Source of the DNA: Geomobilimonas luticola
GTDB lineage: Bacteria > Desulfobacterota > Desulfuromonadia > Geobacterales > Geobacteraceae
NCBI RefSeq assembly: GCF_018476905.1
Contig: NZ_JAHCVK010000001.1
Coordinates: forward strand, 558,001-622,000
Reading direction: 5' to 3'
DNA length: 64,000 nucleotides
Part shown: one piece after another, positions 16,965 to 24,439 of the stretch
How positions within the stretch are numbered: the stretch's first letter is position 1
Layout: the number at the start of each line of letters is the position of its first letter
Translations under genes and position numbers: made by a program
The notes under the pieces: generated by a model
Told to the model about the DNA's origin: nothing
Database searches by the model: none
What the model saw: only the letters and a program-made list of their open reading frames with translations

Positions 16965-17858
16965 TCACGCCATATTTTTCAGTCTGAAAAAGTCAAGCTC
17001 CGCAATTTCCTTGAACTTGTCATGGATAGGACCATGAAGCTCCCGCAGGTATTTTGCCACCGCGTCATTGCCGAGCAGACTTTTCAGATACGCCTGCATG
17101 GATGTCATGTCAATCATCGCGGTACCGTACTGCTCCTTCAATGAGCCGATCTCCCTTGACAGGGCAAGGCTCTCTTCTTCAAGCCGAGCCTGGCGGGCCA
17201 GTATCGCCGGAGTCTCCTTTTTCGGCCTGCCTTTATTGACAAGCTGATTCGCCGGCGTTGCGTCCAGAAGGGCCTTGGCATAGTTGGAGGTGAATTTGTT
17301 CTGGTCATTCATCAGCATGGCGGCGTTGATCTGCCGTGGCGCCTTCATTTTTTTCAACACCCTGAACACCGGTTCCGGTACAGCCTTGTCCTTCAGCAGT
17401 TCGACCGCTTCGGGGCAGATGCCTTCAAGCAGACATTTCTTGTTCCTGATGGTACTGATATCAAGGTTCAAGGCTCTGGCGAGCTTTTCCTCGGAGACGC
17501 CCGACTGCACGGCCTTCATGATCATGCGATGTTCCTGAATTGCCGAGAGCCGGTTGATGTATTTGTTGTAGGTATAGGTCTCATCATCGGTGGAGATCAG
17601 ACAGGAGACACTCTCCACCCCCAATTCCTTCAGGGCCATGATCCGCAGATGGCCATCGAGCAGCAGATATCCTTTCCCTTTCTTGAGCGGAGCAACCACA
17701 GGGGCTTCGATAAGGCCCACTTCCCGGATGGAGGAAAGAACCTGGCCATACTTTCTGCACTTCATTGCATAGATGGAAACGCTTTTGGTGGTGAGCAGAT
17801 CCTCCACGCCAAGTTCGATCAGATTTTCCTGGAATCCTTGCTTTATTATGTTTGCCAT
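16965..17858 (-). CDS. RepB/ParB-like partition protein (second copy)
   Basis: A 297-residue protein of the plasmid-partition RepB/ParB group. The N-terminal ParB/Srx-type domain has LDGHLRIMAL (about 69-78) where ParB proteins have their phosphate-binding GERR-type box, followed by a helix-turn-helix region near 120-145 (EEKLARALNLDISTIRNK). The C-terminal half is helical. It lies 5 bases downstream of a related 288-residue ParB gene and a large serine recombinase, a recurrent three-gene mobile arrangement. It probably binds element DNA. Its 3' end has a decayed relative at 11525-11584. Confidence 0.82.
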   Translation of the reverse strand: MANIIKQGFQENLIELGVEDLLTTKSVSIYAMKCRKYGQVLSSIREVGLIEAPVVAPLKKGKGYLLLDGHLRIMALKELGVESVSCLISTDDETYTYNKYINRLSAIQEHRMIMKAVQSGVSEEKLARALNLDISTIRNKKCLLEGICPEAVELLKDKAVPEPVFRVLKKMKAPRQINAAMLMNDQNKFTSNYAKALLDATPANQLVNKGRPKKETPAILARQARLEEESLALSREIGSLKEQYGTAMIDMTSMQAYLKSLLGNDAVAKYLRELHGPIHDKFKEIAELDFFRLKNMA

Positions 17859-17863
17859 AGCCG

Positions 17864-18730
17864 CTACCTTTTCAGAAGATCCGTTACATGCAGAGGTATT
17901 TCATTCATGCCGACGGCCTTCAGCTGATTGGTGAAATGGACATCGTTCAATAACTGGCGCATGGCCATGGCCGTGTAGTCCAGGACATCCTTGATGTAGT
18001 TCGACTGAGCCAGCAGCCGCTTCTTCTCTCGGGCGCCATTCTCATAGGCCGCGATCAGATCCTCTGCAGAAAGGTTCGCCTTTTCGCGTTGCGGAGCTGA
18101 GAGCCCCTTGCCGTAATGTTTGCGCCGGGAAATGATCTTCTGCACAATGACCAGTTTTTTTCCGGTCAATGCCCCAGATTCATACGCTTCCGTCAGGGCC
18201 GTCTGTACGGCGGCGTCATCTTCGGCCGCGATGTTCAGCGCCTGGTATAACGGGATTCGCCCCTTTTCCACGGCATTGACAAGATATTCCTCTCCCTCTT
18301 CGAGCAGACGGATGATGCCGCGAATATAGTCTCTGCCGAGGTTGGTCTTGGCAGCGATGGAATCGTCAGCGTATCCCTGGCCTTTCAGATACTTGATGCT
18401 CTGCAGGAGTTCCAGGGCGCTGTTGTTGCGCCGGGCGATATTCTCCACCAGGCTCATGATGTGTGCGTCTTCTTCACTCACTTCTCGAATGACAGCAGGG
18501 ATTTCCGTTTCACCGGCGGCAATAAATGCCTCGATCCTCCCTTGACCGCATACGAGGTCATATTTCTTGCCGTTTTTCGCGTCTTTCCGGGGAGCGACCG
18601 TTATGGGCCGTTTCAGGCCGATGCTCCGAATGTTCTGCCGGATCTCTTCGGCAATGATCTGGTTGCGCACCCGTGGGTTCAGGATGTGAATATCTTCAAT
18701 GGAAATAAGCGCTATGGCCCCATGCTCCAT
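17864..18730 (-). CDS. RepB/ParB-like partition protein (first copy)
   Basis: A 288-residue ParB-domain protein. It shows the early segment IHILNPRVRN, the box VCGQGRIEAF (about 66-75), LVENIARRNNS (about 98-108) and an HTH near 120-140. The gene starts 35 bases inside the recombinase gene and precedes the second ParB copy, so all three are co-translated. Both ParB copies differ clearly in sequence and may form a heteromeric DNA-binding pair that assists recombination or maintenance of the element. That role is inferred from context. Confidence 0.83.
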   Translation of the reverse strand: MEHGAIALISIEDIHILNPRVRNQIIAEEIRQNIRSIGLKRPITVAPRKDAKNGKKYDLVCGQGRIEAFIAAGETEIPAVIREVSEEDAHIMSLVENIARRNNSALELLQSIKYLKGQGYADDSIAAKTNLGRDYIRGIIRLLEEGEEYLVNAVEKGRIPLYQALNIAAEDDAAVQTALTEAYESGALTGKKLVIVQKIISRRKHYGKGLSAPQREKANLSAEDLIAAYENGAREKKRLLAQSNYIKDVLDYTAMAMRQLLNDVHFTNQLKAVGMNEIPLHVTDLLKR

Positions 18731-20300
18731 GGTGCACCGCCTTGTCGAGAGAGATGTTGACGCTCAGCTTCAGCAAGTTATCCAGCGTGTCATTACGAAA
18801 GCCGTCCAGAAATCCCGCGTTCTCCTCCGACAGCTTCAACTGCCCGTCTGAAAATTCCAGCGCAGGCAGGATGTAGTAGTCCCGGATCGCTTCATTACGG
18901 ACATCCATGCGTACTGCTACGGTTATGTCGGGACGGAGACCGCTGTCGAAACGGATCTTCCAGCGCCGTGTTCCGGATGGCGTGGTGAAACAGCGGCTGA
19001 TGACGACGGAAATGAACAGATTGTGATTCAGTTCCAGCAGGCAGCTTTCCGGGTCCATGGGAATCCGCCTGCCGCAGAGGGTTTCAATATCACGGACAAC
19101 ATCGGCCACGATCTCGGCATGGAGGGAACGCAACCGCTGGTTGATGGCAACATACTGATAGTCGCGTTTCGGGGTATACCCTATCATCTGATAGACCCGC
19201 AGCAGGCCACCAAAACGATTGCGGATCAGGCTGCAGGGTGGCAGGAAATCAGCTTCGTCAATGATCAGCGCCGATAGCCGTCCTTGCCGGGCGTATAAAT
19301 CCCGCAGTCCCTGCAGCAGCTCTTCGTCAGTAGCCTTCTTGTTCCGCTCCCGATAAATCCCCTGAACGGTGTAGAAACGCTCCATGTCCACTACGGGCTC
19401 GAAGGCGTGCTCCTTGCGGACCCATTCGCTTTCCGGATTCGGCTTGGCTCTGCTCTTCATCTTGCCGGAAGTGCGGTTGAACAGATTGTTGCCGACATAC
19501 TTCTCATTGGTTAGCACTTCGCACACGGTTCCTCGTGACCAGGGGCGACCGAAATGGGTTTTCAGCCCTTGAGCGTTCAGCTGCGTTGCAATGTCAGTTT
19601 CGCTGCTCCCGGCGATGAACTGGTCATACATCCAGAGCACCGTCCGGCACTCCTCATCCGGTCCCGGCATCAGAATAACCCGCTCAGTGAGCAGGCTTTT
19701 CCGCTGCCCCATCGCCAGTTCCTGCTTGGGGCGACCGGCCTCGTCCAGCAGCATGCGCCGCAACCCGAACCCCGCCACACCTCCCTGCCGGTATCCTTTT
19801 GACACCAGGTTGCACTGTCCCGCCCACACCTTCTGGGAAAGCTGGCGGCAATAGTCGCTGGCGCTTTCATCCCGCAGCAAGGTCATAATCCGGTCGGCAA
19901 GGTTGCTGGTCAGCGTCACCGGCTTTTCGCAGGACTGGCAGACGACGTTTCTGCGTTCCAGCCTCATACGGTGATACTCAGCTTCGCGGCTGTCTACAAA
20001 CCGTCCCCAGCGGCTTTCATCCAGATACAGGACAATGTTGTATCCGTTGCGACCCTGTTCCACATCGTCGATCAGGGTCTGAAACTGCTCCCGCTTTTCC
20101 GTGTTGATCCCGCTGACACCCAGATCCGCATAGGTCTTGATGATCTCTATGCCGTACTCAGCGGCATAGGCACGTATTGCCCGCTCCTGGTTTTCCGGTG
20201 ACTCCACCTGCAGCTCTGTGGACATACGGATATACATGGCACCTTTCAGGCGCAGGCTCTTGATTTCAGCCGCCGTATATGCCGTTCCTGCTGGTTGCAT
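18696..20300 (-). CDS. Large serine recombinase
   Basis: A 534-residue site-specific recombinase. The resolvase domain begins with YIRMSTELQ (Y23, R25, catalytic S27) and SPENQ, and contains the LDESRWGR segment. It is followed by the recombinase domain (GFGLRRMLL, then a region ending YVGNNLFNR near residue 275). The typical zinc-ribbon part is replaced by a different C-terminal region of 200 residues. The start has AAGGAG about 8 bases upstream. It should catalyse integration or excision of this island or part of it through a serine-linked intermediate. The attachment sites are not identified. Confidence 0.9.
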   Translation of the reverse strand: MQPAGTAYTAAEIKSLRLKGAMYIRMSTELQVESPENQERAIRAYAAEYGIEIIKTYADLGVSGINTEKREQFQTLIDDVEQGRNGYNIVLYLDESRWGRFVDSREAEYHRMRLERRNVVCQSCEKPVTLTSNLADRIMTLLRDESASDYCRQLSQKVWAGQCNLVSKGYRQGGVAGFGLRRMLLDEAGRPKQELAMGQRKSLLTERVILMPGPDEECRTVLWMYDQFIAGSSETDIATQLNAQGLKTHFGRPWSRGTVCEVLTNEKYVGNNLFNRTSGKMKSRAKPNPESEWVRKEHAFEPVVDMERFYTVQGIYRERNKKATDEELLQGLRDLYARQGRLSALIIDEADFLPPCSLIRNRFGGLLRVYQMIGYTPKRDYQYVAINQRLRSLHAEIVADVVRDIETLCGRRIPMDPESCLLELNHNLFISVVISRCFTTPSGTRRWKIRFDSGLRPDITVAVRMDVRNEAIRDYYILPALEFSDGQLKLSEENAGFLDGFRNDTLDNLLKLSVNISLDKAVHHGAWGHSAYFH

Positions 20301-20363
20301 CCCGGGTATCTCCTTAATTCCACACAGAATATTCCGGTAATACTTTCAACCAATAAGGAACGT

Positions 20364-20627
20364 ATGTCTACAATGATTCTGTGGCAGATCTGCCACAAAA
20401 ATGAACTCAACAATGGGGACCTGACGAGGTATATTGTGAAGTTGCTGCGGAAGCGGAAGATCACGACAAAGCAGGTGGCTCGCGACCTCAACATACCCGT
20501 CGAACGAGCACGGAACTGGTATTACAAGGACACGGGAATGACGGCTCTCGATCTGCTGAGGTTGATGCAGGAATATGAGTTTGTCAGGCAGGCGATTGAT
20601 GGAGAATTGTCGCGGGATGACAGCTGA
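20364..20627 (+). CDS. Small HTH regulator divergent from the recombinase
   Basis: An 87-residue basic protein starting at ATG 20364 behind AAGGAA. Residues 28-50 (KRKITTKQVARDLNIPVERA) form a clear helix-turn-helix. It is transcribed away from the recombinase with 63 bases between the two starts, so it probably represses or activates the shared promoter region. Similar small HTH genes often accompany recombinase-ParB-ParB sets. No effector domain is present. Confidence 0.7.
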   Translation: MSTMILWQICHKNELNNGDLTRYIVKLLRKRKITTKQVARDLNIPVERARNWYYKDTGMTALDLLRLMQEYEFVRQAIDGELSRDDS

Positions 20628-20631
20628 ACGA

Positions 20632-20982
20632 TTACCACCAGTAATACCAGCGCCAGTACCACCATGGGACATAACAGGGACGATAGTCTGTGCTGGAGAA
20701 GGCGTACTTGAGCAGCGTCCAGCACGGTTTCCCCTTCACATAGCCGTGGTAGAGCCGCACTTGTACCCGGTCCATCAGGATGTACGGTAGCGAGATTCCG
20801 GCGATGCCGATTGCCCAGTACCAGAATGTTGCAGAGAAACAGATGCCGACCAGCAGGCCGGCAGACACACTTGTCAGTAGCGTTACGGTAGTGGCAACAA
20901 GCAACGCAGGTAGCTTTGCCCGTTTCGGTTGCCGTTCCTGGAGCCATTGCTGGGCATCATAGTATTTGATGGTGTTTGACAT
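20632..20982 (-). CDS. Small membrane protein with aromatic-rich tail
   Basis: A 116-residue protein starting at ATG 20982 with GAGGT upstream. Two hydrophobic segments (about residues 24-48 and 50-68) suggest two membrane passes. The last 13 residues are extremely rich in Trp and Tyr (PWWYWRWYYWW). The gene converges on the HTH gene with only four bases between the stops. No family is recognised. It is probably cargo of the island located between the recombinase unit and the SRP RNA gene. Confidence 0.55.
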   Translation of the reverse strand: MSNTIKYYDAQQWLQERQPKRAKLPALLVATTVTLLTSVSAGLLVGICFSATFWYWAIGIAGISLPYILMDRVQVRLYHGYVKGKPCWTLLKYAFSSTDYRPCYVPWWYWRWYYWW

Positions 20983-21260
20983 ATGGACCTCGTATTGCCG
21001 TATGTGAAGCTAAATAGTCTGCCCTCCGACAGGTTCTTCCCGTAATTGTGCTTGCTCCGAAAGCCGTCTTTATGGTAGAAGGAATATTCCATTCAAAAGC
21101 TCACGAAATTCTTTTGTGGTATTTTTTATGGTAGCAGTGTCAAGGCGGGTTGCTGATTCTTTTTGAAATCAGCAGGTTGAGTTTGAAGTTCAATGGACTC
21201 TCTCGCCAGTATTTTTCAGCATTGTCACCGGCCCGCTTTTCAGCTCCCCCGGTGCAGCAC
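20983..21260. other. Junction region between the island and ffs
   Basis: No gene is seen. The stretch contains a perfect 10-bp palindrome (GGAATATTCC, 21081-21090), a 10-bp direct repeat TTTATGGTAG (21069-21078 and 21125-21134) and an 8-bp hairpin (21151-21174). Composition changes here from AT-rich island to GC-rich core. It is the natural place to look for an attachment site and for the ffs promoter, but neither can be fixed from this one sequence. Confidence 0.4.
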
Positions 21261-21390
21261 TTGCGGTCAGAGCTGATAGCTGGGTCCCGCGCAACGGAAG
21301 GTTATGAATCCCGTCAGGTCCGGAAGGAAGCAGCGGCAGTAACTGGCTCCGTGTGCCGTGGGGGTGCCCAGCTATCAGTTCTGACCGCAA
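21261..21390 (+). ncRNA. ffs: Signal recognition particle RNA (4.5S-type)
   Basis: The conserved SRP core GTCAGGTCCGGAAGGAAGCA with its GGAA tetraloop lies at about 21314-21333. The outer stem pairs 21261-21284 with 21367-21390 almost perfectly (one G-U). Length (about 130 nt) and position directly upstream of dnaX fit a bacterial small SRP RNA. It binds Ffh and targets membrane proteins to the translocon. The island ends just upstream of this gene. Confidence 0.92.
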
Positions 21391-21450
21391 ACCCGCGACT
21401 CCACCCCCTCCCTACCGCAATCCTGTAACTGCATATGAGGTTATCATCCC

Positions 21451-23184
21451 TTGTCATATCTTGTGTTAGCGAGAAAATGGCGGCCGCAGACCTTCCGTGA
21501 CCTGATCGGGCAGGAGCACGTCAGCCAGACCCTCCAGAATGCCATTGATTCGGGCCGGATCGCCCATGCCTTCCTCTTCACTGGCGCCCGGGGGGTGGGA
21601 AAGACCAGTTCCGCCCGGATTCTTGCCAAGGCCCTCAACTGCGAACAGGGAACGTCGACCGAGCCGTGCAACAGCTGTTCAGCCTGTACAGAGATAACGG
21701 CGGGGACGTCGGTGGATGTCTTCGAGATCGACGGAGCGTCCAATACCAGCGTGGACGACATACGCGAGTTGCGGGAGAACGTCAAGTACCTCCCGTCCCG
21801 GTGCCGCTACAAGATATTCATCATCGATGAAGTGCACATGCTGTCCACCAATGCCTTCAACGCGCTTCTGAAAACCCTGGAAGAGCCTCCTCCCCACGTC
21901 AAGTTCATCTTCGCCACCACTGAACCCCACAAGCTTCCCATCACCATCCTCTCACGCTGCCAGCGCTTCGATTTCAAGCGGATACCGCTGCCGAAGATCG
22001 TCGACCGTCTCCGTTTCATCGTCGACCAGGAGCAGGTCGGCATCAGTGACGGGGCTCTAGCCATGATCGCACGCAAAGGGGATGGGAGCATGCGCGATTC
22101 CCTTTCCACCCTGGACCAGGTGCTGGCGTTCTGCGGCGAGCAGGTGGGTGACGAGGATGTGGTCGCCCTTCTCGGTGTCGTCGACCGCCGCCTGTTGCAG
22201 GATGCGGCGCGGTTGATCTTTGCCCGGGATTGCCGGGGAGTGCTGGACATCGTGCGACAGGTGGACGGCTTTGGTTACAGTATGCGCCATTTCGGTCAGG
22301 AGCTCATCGACCAGTTCCGCACGCTCGTCATACTCAAGGCGGTGGGTGATGCTGCCGAATTGGCCGAGCTTTCCGCCGGTGAACTGGCGGAATTGCAGGA
22401 ACTGGTTGAATGCGTGACCCTGGGGGACCTGCAGCGCCATCTGACCCTGCTGCTGCGGGCCGATGTGGAGATGGCCCAGAGCAGTTTCCCGAGGCTGGTT
22501 CTGGAAATGGCGCTGCTGAAAATGGCGAACCTGGCGCCGGTCATCCCGGTCGACGAGCTTCTGGCCCGTATTCAGTCATTGGAAAAACAAGGGAACGGGG
22601 TGGTGGCTTCCGGTAGACCGACCTGGGAGGCGCCTCGCTCCCGCCAGGCGGAGCCGCCTGCCATCCGTACCCGTCCCGTTGCATCTTCCGCAAAACCTTC
22701 TCCTGCCGTGGAATGCGAGGCCGACTCCCCTGCTTCGGCATCCGCTGCGCCACAGACTGAGACCCCGCACAATGGGGGTGACTGGGAGGGGTTTGTCACG
22801 TTCGTGAGGGGTAAAAAGCCGCTGCTGGCTGCCCTTCTGGAGCATGGCCGGCCGCTGCGGGTTTCTGCCCAGATCGTGGAATTGGGTTACGGCGCCGGCT
22901 CTTTCCAGTACAACAAACTGAAAGACGCCGACGTGCTTGCCGACCTGACAGGTCTGGCCCAGGCCTATTTTCGCGGGGCTACCACCCTCCAACTCAAGCC
23001 GTTGAGCGGGAATGTGGATGGACTTCCCCCAACGCTCCTGGAAAAAAAAAGCCTTGACCAGTCCGCCCGGGAGCAGGAACTGAAGGCGGCTGCTGTCAAT
23101 CATCCGCTGGTGGCGGCCGCACTGGAGATTTTTGATGGTGTGATCGAATCGGTAAAAGAGGGAGATGTTTCAAATAAAGTATAA
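21451..23184 (+). CDS. dnaX: DNA polymerase III subunits gamma/tau
   Basis: A 577-residue clamp-loader ATPase. It begins SYLVLARKWRPQTFRDLIGQ, with Walker A GARGVGKTS (about residue 45), a four-cysteine zinc module (CNSCSAC, about 74-80), Walker B IIDEVHML and the LLKTLEEPP segment. The C-terminal third is variable, as usual for the tau region. The start codon is TTG 21451, about ten bases after a GAGG motif, and no better ATG fits the conserved N-terminus. It heads a replication/repair set with ybaB and recR. Confidence 0.96.
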   Translation: MSYLVLARKWRPQTFRDLIGQEHVSQTLQNAIDSGRIAHAFLFTGARGVGKTSSARILAKALNCEQGTSTEPCNSCSACTEITAGTSVDVFEIDGASNTSVDDIRELRENVKYLPSRCRYKIFIIDEVHMLSTNAFNALLKTLEEPPPHVKFIFATTEPHKLPITILSRCQRFDFKRIPLPKIVDRLRFIVDQEQVGISDGALAMIARKGDGSMRDSLSTLDQVLAFCGEQVGDEDVVALLGVVDRRLLQDAARLIFARDCRGVLDIVRQVDGFGYSMRHFGQELIDQFRTLVILKAVGDAAELAELSAGELAELQELVECVTLGDLQRHLTLLLRADVEMAQSSFPRLVLEMALLKMANLAPVIPVDELLARIQSLEKQGNGVVASGRPTWEAPRSRQAEPPAIRTRPVASSAKPSPAVECEADSPASASAAPQTETPHNGGDWEGFVTFVRGKKPLLAALLEHGRPLRVSAQIVELGYGAGSFQYNKLKDADVLADLTGLAQAYFRGATTLQLKPLSGNVDGLPPTLLEKKSLDQSAREQELKAAAVNHPLVAAALEIFDGVIESVKEGDVSNKV

Positions 23185-23256
23185 CCGCGTTTTAGTATTA
23201 TAAAATAAGTTCAGCGTGAGTAAAAAAATACACAACTAGCCTAAGGAGGGTTCCGG

Positions 23257-23571
23257 ATGTCGAAAGGTTTGGCGCAGATTATGAAACAGGCCCAGATGAT
23301 GCAGCAGAAGATGGCGAAATTGCAGGAAGATGCCGCACAGAAAACCGCTGAGGCCACGGTGGGCGGAGGCATGGTGACAGCGGTGGTCAACGGCAAGAAT
23401 CAGCTTCTTTCCCTCTCCATCAAAAAAGAGGCGGTGGACCCGGAAGACGTCGAAATGCTTCAGGATCTTGTTGTGGCGGCGGTCAATGAAGCCCTGACCA
23501 AGGTACAGGGGGAACTGTCCGAGCAGATGGGAAAGATAACGGGCGGCCTCAGCATCCCCGGGCTGTTTTGA
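23257..23571 (+). CDS. ybaB: YbaB/EbfC nucleoid-associated protein
   Basis: A 104-residue YbaB/EbfC protein preceded by AAGGAGGG. It opens with the helix GLAQIMKQAQMMQQKMAKLQ and contains the conserved GGGMVTAVVNG strand turn, then the helix DLVVAAVNEAL. These proteins form tweezer-like dimers that bind DNA without strong specificity. The position between dnaX and recR is the standard order in many bacteria. Confidence 0.96.
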   Translation: MSKGLAQIMKQAQMMQQKMAKLQEDAAQKTAEATVGGGMVTAVVNGKNQLLSLSIKKEAVDPEDVEMLQDLVVAAVNEALTKVQGELSEQMGKITGGLSIPGLF

Positions 23572-23767
23572 GCCCGGAGCCACGTCAATACCAGTTTATT
23601 TTCAACTCCCTGCTACGGGGGAGTTCTTCCGAACAGGGGCGGGCAGAGTGAACCTTCTGCCCGCCTGCAACATAGCGAAACAATTATTTATTATGCAATT
23701 TTTTTATGCATAATAAATTTTTTTATTTAAAGTATAATAAAAAAATGTTTTATCTTATTGGGAAAAT

Positions 23768-24361
23768 ATGTTACATTTTTCTGCGTCATTGACTAGGCTT
23801 CTTGGTGAATTGAAGAAACTGCCGGGAGTTGGGGAAAAAACCGCATTACGGCTCGCCTTTCACCTGTTGAAATCCCCTGCGAATGTTCATGCTCTGGCTG
23901 AAAGCCTGGTGGAAGTTGGCAGCAGGGTGCGCTTCTGTTCCACCTGTTTCGGGATCACCGAGGCGGACCCCTGTCACATCTGCACGGGAGACCGCGATTC
24001 GGCGCTTCTCTGCGTGGTCGAAGAGCCACAGGACATGCTGGCCATCGAGCGAAGCCACTCATTCAAGGGGCGTTATCATGTGCTCCACGGAGCGTTGTCC
24101 CCCTTGAGCGGCATTACGCCGGGACAGCTGAACATTCGTGAACTGATGGAGCGTCTGGAACAGGGTGGGTGCAGCGAGGTGATACTGGCCACGAATTTTA
24201 CCGTGGAAGGTGAGGCGACGGCACTCTACCTGGCCCGCCTCATCAAACCGCTGGGGATACGGATCACCCGGCTCGCCCATGGCATCCCCCTCGGTTCCGA
24301 CCTGGAGTACGTCGATCTGGCAACAGTGCAGCGGGCCATGGAGGGACGGTCCGAGGTTTGA
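23768..24361 (+). CDS. recR: Recombination mediator protein RecR
   Basis: A 197-residue RecR. It shows the helix-hairpin-helix LKKLPGVGEKTALRLAF (about 16-32), a four-cysteine zinc finger (C57, C60, C69, C72 in FCSTCFG and CHIC) and the Toprim segment CVVEEPQDMLAIE (about 80-92). It ends with THR-LAHGIPLGSDLEYVD-type residues. It acts with RecF/RecO in loading RecA at gaps. The 196-base gap before it is AT-rich and has no strong ribosome site. Confidence 0.96.
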   Translation: MLHFSASLTRLLGELKKLPGVGEKTALRLAFHLLKSPANVHALAESLVEVGSRVRFCSTCFGITEADPCHICTGDRDSALLCVVEEPQDMLAIERSHSFKGRYHVLHGALSPLSGITPGQLNIRELMERLEQGGCSEVILATNFTVEGEATALYLARLIKPLGIRITRLAHGIPLGSDLEYVDLATVQRAMEGRSEV

Positions 24362-24439
24362 CGGTCGACTTATCGAGAGCACATGAAGCAGACGGGATTG
24401 CGTTTCGAATAATCCACGAAAATGAGACAGGAGGAGTTT

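Noticed and set aside
20983-21260. tRNA gene as integration target
   Set aside because: No cloverleaf or T-loop GTTCRA sequence was found; the only RNA gene at this junction is the SRP RNA.
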